In this document: in pieces, positions 30,065-42,234 of the stretch
Layout of the letters: each line of letters begins with the position of its first letter
How positions within the stretch are numbered: position 1 is the first letter of the stretch
From: Bimuria novae-zelandiae CBS 107.79
Lineage: Eukaryota; Ascomycota; Dothideomycetes; Pleosporales; Didymosphaeriaceae
DNA: 64,000 bases
NCBI GenBank assembly: GCA_010015655.1
Contig: ML976716.1
Coordinates: 391,935-455,934, forward strand
Direction: 5' to 3'
The notes under the pieces: generated by a model
Databases searched by the model: none
The model's input: the letters and a program-made list of their open reading frames with translations, nothing else
What the model was told of the DNA's origin: nothing
Position numbers and translations under genes: made by a program

Positions 30065-31922
30065 GTTCGGTCGACGACGATGCGGAGAAGGTTCAGCTGG
30101 CGTCGCTCATGGGAACCGGTGGCTGGACGAGCAGAGGGTCGGTATTGTCGAACGGGAGCTGAAAGGGTCTAGATGGGAAGCAAGCCCCCATATACGAAGC
30201 TGCTTGTGCCACGCTCCCTCGAGCGCTAGCTGAAGATGGCGTACGCTCCCAATACTCTCAACGCCAGGAACGACCCGCTGCTAGGCCAAGCCACACCCGC
30301 ACGAAACTAGTCAGGAAAGGGCCTGCAAGTGGTGGTGATCGTTGTCAGAACGTAGCAAACAGCGTTTCGAGTGGCTGATAAGAGATTGGACTGGTGAGAC
30401 TTCACACACGGAAACGTACGATGTTGTGTCGAAGTCACACCAACTCGTGGGAACACAACGTCCCATGACTTCGCCTTCCCCGCATCCTTCTGGCGCTCGC
30501 TTCCAGGCTGAAAGACGCGCATAAGCAAGCTTGCAGGCAGACATTGCTCGAGCCCGATTATTGGTCAGTGCTGGATAAAGTTCTGCTCTGAACACCCATT
30601 ATACCCGCCCTGGGACCTGAGTCGACGAACCGAAATGCCACCTGAACGCCCTGGTATCAGCGTTTTGCGAATCAAGCCCCTTCGGAAGACCTCAATGCGC
30701 AATGCTTGTCTTAACAGCGATCTTTTTCCACGACCTCCATTTCCTATGCTCTTTCGGCATGTTTTGCGCGGTCATGAATGTTGCGCGCGAGAGTGGCACA
30801 AACCGATATTGGAAAGGGCAGGGGCGAATCCATCGAGTTGAGTGAGATTACGAATAGTGGGGCCGAAGCCCACGGCAGGAAGCGACCCGTTCGGCAAGCC
30901 ACTGCGTCCCGGCAACCACGGTCTCGAGGTGGCGATTGTCGAGCTTGTCAACAGGGGCACGAATTTGACAAGTGCCGTGCCCATGTGCGTGCCTGCCGGC
31001 AGATGAGATGCAAAGCCCGGTAGCTGCAGGATGTGCGTAAACAGCCGGTGGTCTGCATACCAAATGAAGGATTTAGAGAGTCGTAGATGTGGCCAGGTTG
31101 TAATTATGTAGATGAGTATTCATGAAAACGGCAGTAGGCGAAAGGTGACAAGCCGTCGGAAACGGTTGTCAGCGCCTCGTGCAACGGACGACGGCGCACG
31201 TTGGCTAGGCAGCTTGGCACAGGCTAGTCTTAGACCCACGTCGTTGATCGCTCCTTCAGATCCCCTTTGTCGCTGCCCCCTAAAACTAGAGGCTAGAGTA
31301 GTGGAGAGGAGGCTCGCGTATGTATGAGATTCACGACCCTCATCGGCATCGACATTGCGCCATGTTATTGCATTAGAGAGATGCGCTATCGAATCCAGAG
31401 CCGTGGGAAGACTTCGTCATCGTCATCTTCAGATCCAAGTTCTCGATCGATACCGCCTTGATCAAACATCCTCATATTACTTGCGGCCTTAATGCTGGCG
31501 TCATCGTGTCTCCGACTGCTTTTCCTGTACTAGGGGCTGACGTATGAGTAGGGTAGTTCGTAGCACGTGGTAGGGAGAAGGAGACGATGGACCAGGCATT
31601 GGTATCTCTGCTTCCCATCCGCTTGTTGGTAGCAGGAAGGCATTTACAGACCTCTCCTCTGTATATATTCATTTTCCGTTGCATTCCTTCCACACGTGAG
31701 ACTTCGGCAATGTCTGAAAGATTTCCTCGCATACCCCAGACGTAGGGCAGCTGGTTGATCGATGATGCTCCCAGCACATGCAGTCCACACGTCGAAGCAC
31801 TCCACAATCTCAACTGCTAAACATCGCTATGCCATTACTAAGGGTATCCCATCCTGTCATCTGCCACTTTTATCTATCCTACATCTCCCCTCCCCTCCCC
31901 TTCATCCCTCCAGCCAGGTATC
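30065..31922. other. Intergenic, no gene recognised
   Basis: About 1.9 kb between two minus-strand genes. Short ORFs on both strands show no family character. The 3' end, near the DUF2235 stop, is a C/T-rich stretch that simply mirrors that gene's coding bias. Confidence 0.45.
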
Positions 31923-34075
31923 TCAAACCCGCATACTACTCCTCCTCGGACTCTTCTCAACCTCACTCCTCGCCCCCTCCCACCATGCCTTATCCCTCTC
32001 CCTCCGATGCGGCATACTCTCCCTCACAACACTACTCCTCTCATCAAAGCTGCCCGCCCTACTCCTCCCCGTCCCCCCACCTTCTCTATCCACCCTACTC
32101 CTACTCTTCCCCCTCTTCCCCCCCAGCCCCGCAGAACTCCTCGCCCCCACAGCCCCCGGCTCCGTAAAACTCCTCCTCTTCACATCCGCCATACTCGCGC
32201 TCAACGGCCTACTCTTCTTCGACTTTTTAACCCCCGTAGCAGGCGGTCTCTTTACATAGTCATACGTCTCAGGATCCCTACGACACAGCTCCTTTTCTAT
32301 GCCCCAGAGCGGGGCCTCAGGGAGGATTTTCACGGCGAGGGGGTCCTTCCATTTGAGTTTCCAGTGGATGTCTGGGTCGGACGAGGGGGTCGTGTAGTCG
32401 ACGACGAGCTTGTAGTTCTGGGTGAGGGCGGGGCACTCGTAGAAGGCTTTGTCGTTGACGCCGGGGCCACCGAGGCGGTAGCGCGAGCGTGCGGAGGCGT
32501 GGATGTATTCGTTTGTGTATTGGAGGGGGCGGTCGGTGGGGCGGCAGGTGAAGGGGTCGGTTTGGGTATAGTGGCCTGGGGTGCGGAGCTATCTTTGTTA
32601 GCGCTCCCTTCTTCTATAATTCCTCTCTCTCCACGTTTTTGATCATATATGGATGGATGGAAGGAGGGGGGAAGTACCGAGGTTCCGCCCAAAGCGTACA
32701 CGCCCGTGGCGGAGTTGTATATCTCGCCAAACGACCACGGACGAATGTCCTGCCCCTCTCGCTTGTAATACCTGTCGTTATCGTCCTCCTGCTCGAACAG
32801 GTACTCCTCTCTCATATCGAGGAACGGCGCTAACTGACTCATCATCCACGCGAGCGTGATGTTCGCCATTTGCTGGTCGTCATATCCACCGCCTACATTC
32901 GAGTGCACACCCGGAAACCACACCTGTCTCAGCGTCGTCTTATTCCCGGGCGGCTTCTCCCACACCGCTGGGCTGAACGCAGTCCTCCGCTCATCCAGCG
33001 CAAGAGCCTGGAACGCGTTTTCAATACAGTTGCTCAGCTTCGTGTCGTAGAAAGACATCTCTTTCGACTCCTTGGCTTGCACGCCGAGCTTCTGCAGGAA
33101 ATTGAAGCGAGGGGTTCCAAGGGAGCCTACTGTGTCCCACACGGCGATGACCTTGATCTTGATGTCGAGCCTCGTGAGACCCCGTCTTTCTAGCTCATCC
33201 GCATATCGCGGAGAAGACGCAGACGGCTTGTGGGGAAAAGGAACGTTCGGATTCTTCGGCACGTATTTCGGATCTCTCCTGTGCTGGACGTCTTCGAACA
33301 CTTCCGGCAGCGCATTCAACCCCTTCTTCGTCAACAGCCCCACCTCCCCTATCAACCCGCCTATACTTCGCGCCGTGTACGCTCCTCGAGAAAACCCGAG
33401 CAGGAAAATCTCATCGCCAGGGTGGTAATTATTCGCGAGGAAAGAGTACGCTTCTCTCACGTTTTCGCCGAGCCCTTCGCCCGTAGCACCAGAGATTAGG
33501 CGATTCAAACGGGTCCCCTGGCTGCCAACGCCAAAGTGGTAATTCACAATCTGCGGAACACCGTCTTGACTGACCGCTTTGATAGCTCTCGAGATCCGCG
33601 TGACGTTACTCGGAACGCTGAGTTTCCCATTGATCATGCCATTATCAGAGTTTAACCATGTCCCGTCGCACGCCACGATCAACCTCTTGAACATGCCCCT
33701 CCCACCACTGAGGCCCGGCGCATCGACGAAAACCGGGCCTCGGCTTTTTGGACGTGGCGATGCAGGGAGTACGATTTCCAGAGGGGGTTTCGGGGGCACG
33801 GGGACGACGATGGGGACGGAGCCTCGCGCATTGCTGGGGGCGCGACTGTGACTCCTCGCTCTCGAAGGTGGTGCCGCCTGGGACATTGAAGCTCGTCTAT
33901 CCGCGGATCTCCTCTTGTAGCGTTCTGATTCGGGCGATGGGAAATATCCCGAGTCGCTGCTCTCCGGGGAATCCAGGGTGGGAACTATTTGAGTTTTGCG
34001 GGAGATGTGGAATCTCGAGAAGGGTAAGGAGCGTTGGGGTGGATATGCGGTCGAGACGAAGGCCAGGTTGTGCAC
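31923..34075 (-). CDS. DUF2235 alpha/beta-hydrolase-like protein
   Basis: Two exons: 34,075-32,678 and 32,588-31,923, giving 687 aa. The 89-bp intron (GT at 32,677, GCTAAC branch, AG at 32,589) is supported because splicing joins GVYALGGTS to LRTPGHYTQTDP and continues NEYIHASARSRYRLGGPG, typical of the family; unspliced reading gives low-complexity sequence. After a disordered Ser/Pro/Arg N-terminus (about aa 1-125) the domain starts LIVACDGTWLNSDNG. GFSRGAYTAR holds the GxSxG nucleophile elbow, VIAVWDTVGSLG a conserved Asp, and HSNVGGGY the His. The basic C-terminal tail is low complexity. DUF2235 is related to bacterial Tle1 phospholipases and is common in fungi; the substrate here is unknown. 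If the start is internal, MSQAAPPS at aa 64 is an alternative. Confidence 0.87.
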
Positions 34076-35816
34076 AGTCGAACAAGGGAGTGGAACGACT
34101 CCTCAGTATATCTTCCTGGTAGGTCGTGAGATGTCGGCGAGACTGACGCAAAGGTGCGCTGAACGTTCAGTCGTGGTCAGCACTGGTTGCGCCCAACTAC
34201 AACCACGTGGTTTCGGCCACCCTTCATGCACGTAAAGCGGGAGCGCCGGCTCCCTGCGTCGTCGACCGCCCAATCCAAACCCAAACCGCAACTCTCCAAA
34301 CTCTTTTTCAATGTTTCCAACGTTCGTCGTGAGCTGCCCCAACCTTCTCTTTCAGCGCTTTTCCCAGCCTCGCACAGTAGCACCACACGGAACCCTGCGT
34401 CAACCACAAAAACACAACAGCGCGCGATCGTCCAAAAAGGTGGTTGATGTCGACACAAGAAAGAGCGCAAACCGCAGGAAGGAGTATACTGTGTATGCGA
34501 ACGCGCTGGCACAAAATCTCACATGAGTTGGGCGTCAAGTTCGTGATGATCTCACCCTACGCCAGCGCGACTTCGCTTCGCTTGCCGGTGGCTGGAAACG
34601 CGGTGGCTGGAGCCTCACCTCTCACAATTCACCCAGAAAAAAAAAAGCGTCCCCCCCGTCAAAGTTCCCAACCCGGCAGCTCAGCGCAAGCTAGAACAAG
34701 GCGTCGAAAACTGTCATTGACTTGGTGATAGTGGCGGTCTGCAAAGGTAAACACAGCCAACTCATCGCCAAACAACGACCGGGCAAGCAACGTTTCCTCG
34801 GACGTACTCGCCAAGTCAGCGATGCCCAGGATGGCCCCTCGAGATCTGCCTTTGGGCATCGGTGAGTTGTCCAGCCTAAAGGGCGCATTCTGGCCGGTAT
34901 AGAACTGCAACTCTTGTGGGGCGCATATGCGAGTAGGAAAATGCTGTCCCTGGACCTCGACTTCTGGACGCATAGTCGACCGGAGTATTTGCGGGTCGTA
35001 TACAACACATCACCTAACCTGCGCAGCGGCATTGCCATTGGCCCAAATATGCGGTGTCTGAAGGGCTCAAGTGTTACGCGCAACCTCACTGCTATGGACG
35101 GACCGTAGCTCTCTCTACGGATAGATCGCATGCAGTCGTTGGCCAGGCCAACATCGAAGCGGGTAGAACGACCAGATGGCGACTACTTTGCGCTCGCGTC
35201 GCGATTGGTTCAAAGTTACGGTGTTCGATATGCGGGAGTAAGCTGTCGTGCATGCGTTCACCGCCTTGCGCTGCAACATGCTGGCTGCCAGGCGATGCGC
35301 AAGCACGCAAGCAAGCAAGCAAGAGCGATCTGGCAACCATTACACCCTCAGAGCTTGGTAAATGCTCATCACAAGTCCAGACGGAGAAGGAGTAGAAGAT
35401 ATCAACTGTTTTTCCAATTCGAACACTTTTATCTGATGTGCATGATGTTCTTCGCAACACTCGTTGCTCACCCCACCCATTCACCCTCCCGCGTGCCGCA
35501 GGGAACCGCCAAGTAACAGCCAGTGCCTCGCTAGGAATAAACCAACACACTATCGTACAGACAAGATCCCAAGCCCGCCACCTAGACACCCAAAATCGCC
35601 CCAGAGTCTTCCAATTCGACTCACTGGCTGACCAATTTCGCCGCGAAGCTCCGTCTAGAATATGACACCATTAATAAAGAAGTAGCAGACAGATAACGAT
35701 GTAGCCAGAAGGATAAGACAGCGGAAATAGTGTCAAAATGAAATGCCAAAAAGAGATTCGTCAACTAGTTTCGTGTCCTCTGTAAATCGCAATTTCCGGT
35801 GTTGGTGATTTCGTTC
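34076..35816. other. Intergenic, no gene recognised
   Basis: About 1.7 kb. A short (aagc)n-type run lies near 35,305-35,330. Many overlapping short ORFs on both strands show no recognisable domain. Confidence 0.45.
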
Positions 35817-37097
35817 CTAGTAGTTGCCCAGGAGGTCGTCGAGCTCATCCAGCTCAATGTTCTCCGGGCTCTTCATGTCTGACCACTCGTCGTCATGTTC
35901 AGACCACAACTCGGTCGTCTTGAGAGCCAAGACAGGTGGCGGCATCTCGATGTTTAATGACGGCTTGAGGAGCGGGCTGCTGATGGTGAGCATCGGGTCG
36001 AAACTCGCGCGCTCCATCTCGCCAAACAAGGCAGCAGCCGTCTCCGAGTTCTTCTTCGCTGCGCTCTCTTCTGTCTCCTCAAGCTCCATGATGTAGTCCA
36101 TCGATGTGTCCATGGGCTGCGTATTCTCAACGGCAGCGCTGGCGGAGCGTTCGCGCTCCGCTTGTTGACTCTTTCTCCGCTCTTGTAAGACCGACGCAGT
36201 CTGCGTGAACTCGCGCTCGTCCTTTTCCAGCGGCGGCGATTGCGCGCGGCGGTTATGCGCAATGTTGTGGGTGGTTGGTGGGTGGGTGTGGTTCGTGAAG
36301 GGATCGCTACTTGAGTCGTCGTAGTCGGAGAGGTCAAGCTCCGGTGAGGGCGACCTCACGTCGCGGCCGTGTGAATCTGCATCGTAGTCGTCGGATGCGG
36401 CAGATGACAACGACGGCGAGATGATGCGCGCGGCAGCTGCAAGGTTGCCTGAGTCTTCCGGGATGGGCTGATGCGGGCTGGTGGTGAGGAAGTAGTACAC
36501 GCGCTTGGGGTGGGTGCCGACGAGCTTCTTGTCCAGCGGACAGCGCGAGAGCGCTGGCCAGTTACGCTTGAGGTATGTCGCAAGGCGCGATGAAATGATT
36601 GCTGCCGGATTCGCGGAGCTGGGTCGCGTCAGCCTGAGTAACGCGGAGCTAGCGCATGCGCCAGGGGAGCTGAAGCTGGGGACATACCTTTCAACAATAG
36701 GGATTGTTGGCGAGAGGACGGTGGCGAGTTCCTTGAGCAGGTGGGGCCGATTGCCTGTCTTTTGCAGCTGCTCGATCACGCCCACGACGATGATGTCGTC
36801 GATGCCCTGCGTGTCGACCTTTGTTAGCCCGGAGTGGCCGCCTGGCGACGGTGGCGGGGTGTCGGCCACGCGGCCTGCGCTGCTCTTGGGGCGCTCATCG
36901 AAGCGTAGTGAAGACAGTCGCGGCGGCGAGTTCGGTACCGACGACGTCGAGCCAGAATGTGAGCGTTTCTGCTTCTTCGCAAGGTGCTGCGTGTCGGACA
37001 TGGTGGGAGGTGAACGTGCAGATCGCGGGCCTCCTCCGGGCAGCGTTATGCCCAACGACGGGAGCGACAGCGACTTCCGGCGTGTGTTGTAGCCCAT
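35817..37097 (-). CDS. Gds1-like winged-helix protein
   Basis: Read as two exons, 37,097-36,688 and 36,618-35,817, giving 403 aa. The 69-bp intron (GTATGT donor, CAG acceptor) contains no stop and is a multiple of three, so the unspliced ORF of 426 aa is also open. Removing it joins SPTIPIVES to SANPAAIISSRLATYLKR, the expected continuous domain. The domain (about aa 95-200) has VVGVIEQLQKTG, AAIISSRLATYLKRNWPAL and CPLDKKLVGTHPKRVYYFLT, matching the winged-helix region of yeast Gds1 and its fungal relatives, putative nuclear regulators linked to mitochondrial or nutrient phenotypes. The rest is Ser/Pro-rich and acidic, ending in an LDELDDLLG-type acidic helix that could be an activation segment. 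The direct target is unknown. Confidence 0.75.
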   Translation of the reverse strand: MGYNTRRKSLSLPSLGITLPGGGPRSARSPPTMSDTQHLAKKQKRSHSGSTSSVPNSPPRLSSLRFDERPKSSAGRVADTPPPSPGGHSGLTKVDTQGIDDIIVVGVIEQLQKTGNRPHLLKELATVLSPTIPIVERYVPSFSSPGACASSALLRLTRPSSANPAAIISSRLATYLKRNWPALSRCPLDKKLVGTHPKRVYYFLTTSPHQPIPEDSGNLAAAARIISPSLSSAASDDYDADSHGRDVRSPSPELDLSDYDDSSSDPFTNHTHPPTTHNIAHNRRAQSPPLEKDEREFTQTASVLQERRKSQQAERERSASAAVENTQPMDTSMDYIMELEETEESAAKKNSETAAALFGEMERASFDPMLTISSPLLKPSLNIEMPPPVLALKTTELWSEHDDEWSDMKSPENIELDELDDLLGNY

Positions 37098-39321
37098 GGC
37101 GTGCGTATCGTAAGGAAAGTAGGAGAGAAAGACTGCGACAGAGGGATGCGGAAGATTGTTGTCTCGTTCGAATGCCAGTCGCCCTATTGGTTGTGGAATG
37201 CAGATGCAGCGGACTTAACCCAAAGCTTTACCGCTCTATGCAAGGCGGCGTGCAACACTTCTGCCTGCTCGCACCGCGCCTGATGTGGTGTGCCCAAGCA
37301 ATAAACAAATATGGTGGGATGCACACGATGCTGACAGCCCAGCCGTCGCTTCCTCGTTGGTGTGTGGAGGTAGTAACAAACAAACAACGCTTGCAGCTGC
37401 TGTTCGCCTCCTGAACTGAATGCGCGACGTCAATGATCAAGTCACGCCGGATGCTGCCTATTACCTGGAGGGTATTATACGGCTCGCACAGGCAGCTGGA
37501 TAGGTCTTTTGGTCCCTGGATGGGTTCGAGGGGGGATGTTGTGAGAGAGGAGGTGGAGTGGAGCGGAGCACGGTTTGAAGAGGACCAGCTAGGCCAGGGA
37601 GGGGGCGACCGTGCGAAGTGAATGTGTATTTCAGGGATGCCATCTCTGGTCGACCCAAGATATGACAACATGCTACTTTTAGAGCCCTTTCGGTCGCTCA
37701 CTCTGGCTAGGGGCTGAAATCCGCCGAATGAGCCAATTGTTATTGGCCTGGGCTGACCGGACTGCAGCACCTATTCACCTCCAAACTTTCATGCCATGCA
37801 CCGCGGCGGGCTGTCGATATGGGTCGGCGAGCTATCGTCGTTGGAAACCAGCTAACGGACAGTACCTGCACAGTATGTTTGCGCCGGTTTCTGCTGGTTG
37901 CCGTGGAGGAGCATTCATTCCACACATGGCGAGGCGGGCGATTACTTCACACTGATTCACGGTCGCCCCCAACACGCGCCCCTGACCACCCTCCATCGCC
38001 TTACAAATGTGCTGCGCTGCCGCCGAGCATGTCGTCACACCCATTCTCCAGATTGACGAGGCTGTGATGACCATTCTGCTGACTGTCTCGTTCATGAATT
38101 GATCCGAACAGGCAGGTTCGAGCAGCCATGATGATGGCGTTTGTTGGTGTCGCATACCTGAAATCGGTTGTGCACGCAACCCCCGGCCGCCCTAGCGATT
38201 TAGCCTCAACGCCGTCCCAGATTTTCGACGGGCGGTGAGCTAACATTTTTTTGTTACAATTTTTCCTGAAAATCATATGGCCTCGGCTGTTTTCTAACCA
38301 TGTCGACGGCGACTCCTATGCCGAATTCATCCGTTCGCATGTGCTCTCACGATATTTGGGGTTTTTGGTGCCTGGGAAAGCATGAACGGAAGTGTGTCCC
38401 CCCGAGGCGCAGCTTCAGAACGCTGGTCGCTCGATCAACGCATCCGAAACAACCAGCTCTTCGCGTCTGCTTCTGGAAAAGCGACCAGGCCGGGATCCAT
38501 GTTTCACGAGCCGGCGCATCCACTGCATCCATCGCTTATGTACTGTATGACAACGCACGCGACGTGCCACCATGCCAATCAGTGGGCTTGCGATTAGCAA
38601 GGGGTACCTGCACACCCATTCCACTTCGGGCCGCCAGTATCACACAATGCATCTGCTTGCATCGTCACTTTTTGTGGGGTTGGGAAGGTATCACGCACGC
38701 CTCGGAAACGCTCCGCCTGGGCCGAACTCAAAGTGGGCTGCGGACATCCGCAACGTAGCGGATGGCGAAAGTTTGTGTGCATTTTTTTTGTTCGTCGTTC
38801 TTATCAATTTACGGCAGGAGACAGGGCGATTCATGCATGTGTCAGCGACCAGGAGGCCTCCGGTAAGCTCCAGGATGTGCTGTCTGCATTTGTGTCTTGG
38901 GAAATCTTAGATCCTCCTCCGCAACCTGAACCAACAACGAAGCTATTGATACCATCCACACGGCTCGTTATCATCGACCAGACCTACCGGTACCGCTCTT
39001 TGCGCGACCACTAGCATTTTATGATAATGAGCTCACAGCTACATCACATTCATCACACTCGCTCGCTTGAGTTGCAAGTTGTTGGTGATTATCTCCGTCA
39101 CCCCTCATCTGCATTTGCCTCCCCCACAGTGTTGCGAGAGAAACGAAGCCACGCCGTGCGCAGTCCCCACAAGTATGCATCCTATACAGTAGTGTACAAT
39201 TCAAAATTTGGACCAAGGTGGTCGTTTCCGGTGTAGACAACCGGGACTCGCATGTCGATGGTTGCAAGCTTGCAGCTGCGTGGGTCGTCGGCTCGGCATG
39301 TAGTAGCCCCTTCTGGTATGC
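37098..39321. other. Intergenic, no gene recognised
   Basis: About 2.2 kb between two minus-strand genes. ORFs of up to 180 codons exist on both strands but overlap one another and show no domain, hydrophobic pattern or plausible splice structure I can support. Confidence 0.45.
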
Positions 39322-40413
39322 TCATCCCCATAGACTCCACCACGGACGCTGTGGAACCGCTGACGCGGATGCAGACGACTTGTCTTCTCCTGTTGCGGCA
39401 CCGACAACCGCATCGACGATAGTTCGCTTGTATCCCATTCCCTTCCGCGGCTTCAGCTCTATCCACCACGTAGTACCAAAATTGTATCGTTTAATGTTGA
39501 CGACTTCCAACCCACTTTCCTCGACGATCTTTCCAATGTCCTTGTTCCAAAAACACCCGTGTGCGTCAGCGTGACCCGGCGCTGTCTTATCAAGCAAGTC
39601 GTTGAGCCATTGGTAGTGCGATTTTCCGTGCTCGAGCAGCAGTATTTGGCCGCCATTTTCGTTGGTAGCGGCTTCCAGGTTGTGCAGCAGCTTCACAGGA
39701 TCAGGCGTCGAACAGATGCCCATGGTTTGTATGACGGTGTCGTACCCCTCCTTCGCATCGAATGGTGGGGTTATAGGGTCGAGCGCAGACTGATGCTTGA
39801 AGAACACGCGACTGAAGTATTCCGGATGCGTGTCCTTCCACTTTCGCTTCGCAACGGCCAGCATGGGCGCGCTGTAGTCCAGCAATGTCACAGTCGCGCA
39901 CTGTTTGGTCGGGTAGTAATCTATGTTCCTTCCAGTGCCCACCGCGACCTCCAACACATGTCCTCGAACTTTCTTGGTGAGGTCCTTCCGTCTCTTGTTC
40001 AGGAAGAGAAGCGTCTCTGCCATGTTGACCTTCTCATCGTAACCGTCTGCCTCCTTGTCAAACCGATCAATGAAGTCTTCGGGTAGGTTCTCCACTTCTT
40101 CCGCATTTGCGATAGAGTAGTACAGCTGGAAGCCGTACAAGCCCATAGCAAAGGCTGTCAATCCACCAAACATGATAGGTAGCTGCCGCCATCGTTGCAC
40201 TTTGTTCACATAAGACGGCGCACGCTTCTGTTCTTCAGAGAGAATATGATCAGCGATCCTCGGGCGCTCCTCCCATACTCGTTTTGCGCCGTCGCTCGGT
40301 TTGGGAGGAACGAATGGACGGGGTGCTGGATACTGCGGTCGAGCTCGCGGCGGGGGTGCGGGAGGCGTGTGTGGCTTCGGAATACGCTTCGGCGCCTTGG
40401 GTATTTTGGCCAT
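39322..40413 (-). CDS. Oms1-like SAM-dependent methyltransferase, mitochondrial inner membrane type
   Basis: Single exon, 363 aa. A Pro/Arg-rich N-terminus is followed by one predicted membrane segment (about aa 80-100, LPIMFGGLTAFAMGLYGFQLYY). The methyltransferase fold starts with LEVAVGTGRNIDYYP (motif I, about aa 154-168), then VTLLDYSAPMLAVAKRK (acidic motif II loop), DTVIQTMGICSTPDP and GGQILLLEHGKS. This matches the fungal Oms1 family, integral to the mitochondrial inner membrane; the yeast protein suppresses OXA1 defects and its substrate is not settled. The start is the first ATG after an in-frame TGA at 40,533-40,531. The open sequence between them looks like a presequence (see findings). 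Divergent from the FAD oxidase at 40,705. Confidence 0.83.
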   Translation of the reverse strand: MAKIPKAPKRIPKPHTPPAPPPRARPQYPAPRPFVPPKPSDGAKRVWEERPRIADHILSEEQKRAPSYVNKVQRWRQLPIMFGGLTAFAMGLYGFQLYYSIANAEEVENLPEDFIDRFDKEADGYDEKVNMAETLLFLNKRRKDLTKKVRGHVLEVAVGTGRNIDYYPTKQCATVTLLDYSAPMLAVAKRKWKDTHPEYFSRVFFKHQSALDPITPPFDAKEGYDTVIQTMGICSTPDPVKLLHNLEAATNENGGQILLLEHGKSHYQWLNDLLDKTAPGHADAHGCFWNKDIGKIVEESGLEVVNIKRYNFGTTWWIELKPRKGMGYKRTIVDAVVGAATGEDKSSASASAVPQRPWWSLWG

Positions 40414-40704
40414 AGCGGCGCAATTCAGCCCTGAATAGGCGGATAGCGAGCGACGTAGGTGGGCAATTGCAGTTCGAAGCGGTTGTTGTTGTTGCAGTTC
40501 TTGCAGGGTCTTTGCCGAGATAGCCCAAGCTCAAGCTCATCCGAACTTTTCTGGGCCGGCGAGAACCGAACGCGCACTTCGCGACATCGGCGATTTATTC
40601 ATAGTACATAGATAGCTAGATCAGCCCACGGGATTTTAGAGCGTCTGCTTCAATATATATCTTTCTACGCGTCTGGTTACGGAGTTTCTTTAACCGCATG
40701 CATC
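40414..40704. promoter_or_regulatory. Shared divergent promoter region
   Basis: 291 bp separate the start codons of the Oms1-like gene (minus) and the FAD oxidase (plus), so both must be driven from here. An AT-rich stretch (about 40,590-40,670, including tatatat) could hold start signals for the oxidase. Confidence 0.55.
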
Positions 40705-42091
40705 ATGGCGTCCAGTGATATCCCCTCCTCTGTGCTCATCATCGGAAGCGGTGCCTTTGGACTGTCCACTGCCTGGGCCTTGTGCAAGAACCCGCAATTT
40801 GAAAATACTTCGATCACAGTAGTAGATAGAAATACGTTTCCTTCCAGTGATGGCTCAAGTGTAAGTGTACTTACATTTCTTGCCTGACTGTTCACTCTAG
40901 CCACATGCTCAAAACCACCAGGTTGATTCCTCGCGCATCATCCGTCCCGACTACGCTGCGGCTCCCTACGCACGCCTTGCAACCATTGCACAGAACCGCT
41001 GGCGCACAGATTTTGCACCCGAACACTATCACGAAGTTGGACTCGCCGTAACCGCGTCCGGACCAGAGCAGAAATATGTGGGCGATTCGCTCGCCAATGT
41101 TCAGAACATTGGCGTTGATAGAGTGGAAGTTTTGAACTCAGCGGAAGAGATTGGCAGAGCATGCGGCCTGGAACAAAACCACGATGAAGCATGCGGGCGA
41201 ACCGGATACGTCAACTGGAGCTCTGGATGGGCAGACGCAGCAGGTGCGCTGGTATGGCTACGGAAGGAGGTAGAGAAATATAACCGCGTAAACTTTGTCG
41301 TTGCGTCGGTTAAGAAGCTGCTCTTCGACTTTGAGAAGGACACCGTCTCGGGCGCTACACTGGCCGATGGTTCGGAACTTTGTGCAGATCTGACGGTTTT
41401 GGCCGCAGGTGCCTGGTCCACCTCCCTCATCGATCTACGCGGGATATGCAAGTCCACTGGGCAGGTGCTATGTTACACACCCATCTCTGCCGAAGAGGAA
41501 GCAGCGATGGCAAAACTCCCCACCATCCTCAACTTGAGCAATGCGCTATTTAGAATCCCGCCGTCGAAGGGAATGCTCAAGATTGCGCGACACGGCCACG
41601 GCTACATCAATCCAACTACCATCCCACACCCCGAATCTCAGAACCCTAACGAGACCATCACGGTTTCTCTGCCGTACACGCACGTCACGGATCCGAACTT
41701 GGTCGTCCCACTCGAAGGCCGCAAAGCCTGCCGCGAGTTTCTTCAATCTATACACCCTTCTCTCGCTACCCCGTCGCGACCTTTCACGATGACTAGGATA
41801 TGCTGGTATACAGACACGCGCGATGGCGATTTCCTGATAACACACCATCCGAAGTGGAAAGGTCTATTCGTGGCGACCGGCGGTAGTGGGCACGGCTTCA
41901 AGTTCCTACCCGTGATTGGAGACGCCATCCTGGAATGCGTGCAAGGGCGGACGCCTGAAGAGTTCAAAGAACGCTGGCGGTGGCCGGAGCAAAGAGTGTC
42001 AGAAGAGCAGTGGGTAGGCGATGGGTCACGGGGCGGGCCGGTGGGGATGGTTTTGAGCGAGGAGTTTGCAAAGGGTGACACTAAGCTATAA
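40705..42091 (+). CDS. FAD-dependent amine/amino-acid oxidase (sarcosine/pipecolate/fructosyl-amine oxidase family)
   Basis: Two exons, 40,705-40,860 and 40,922-42,091, encode 441 aa. The 61-bp intron begins GTAAGT and removing it gives SDGSSVDSSRIIRPDY, the expected FAD-binding continuation. The N-terminus has the Rossmann signature LIIGSGAFGLSTAWAL (about aa 11-26). VLAAGAWSTSL and the C-terminal VATGGSGHGFKFLPVIGD are typical of the monomeric sarcosine oxidase-like DAO family. In fungi this subfamily includes L-pipecolate/L-saccharopine oxidases and fructosyl amino-acid oxidases, which oxidise secondary amines with O2 to give H2O2; substrate cannot be assigned from sequence alone. No clear peroxisomal tripeptide is present (it ends DTKL). 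Only 143 bp separate its stop from the convergent gene's stop. Confidence 0.85.
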
Positions 42092-42234
42092 AGGCAACCT
42101 CCAGACAGCAAATACCAAGTCTATCTATTCACTGTCCACTTCCATCTTACCAAGATGCCGGTCCAAAGCGCCTGTTGAGTAGTTGCCTGGAACGCGCTCA
42201 ATGCACTGACATCAATCCCAGCATCCACACCCGC

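Noticed and set aside
32589..32677. Continuous 581-codon ORF of the DUF2235 gene ending at 32,330
   Set aside because: Read-through of an 89-bp intron gives low-complexity sequence, while splicing restores conserved family sequence and a later stop at 31,923.
35305..35330. Short aagc-type tandem run
   Set aside because: A simple microsatellite in intergenic DNA with no further structure.
37228..37770. 180-codon minus-strand ORF upstream of the Gds1-like gene
   Set aside because: No domain, no hydrophobic or charge pattern, and similar-sized ORFs overlap it on both strands.
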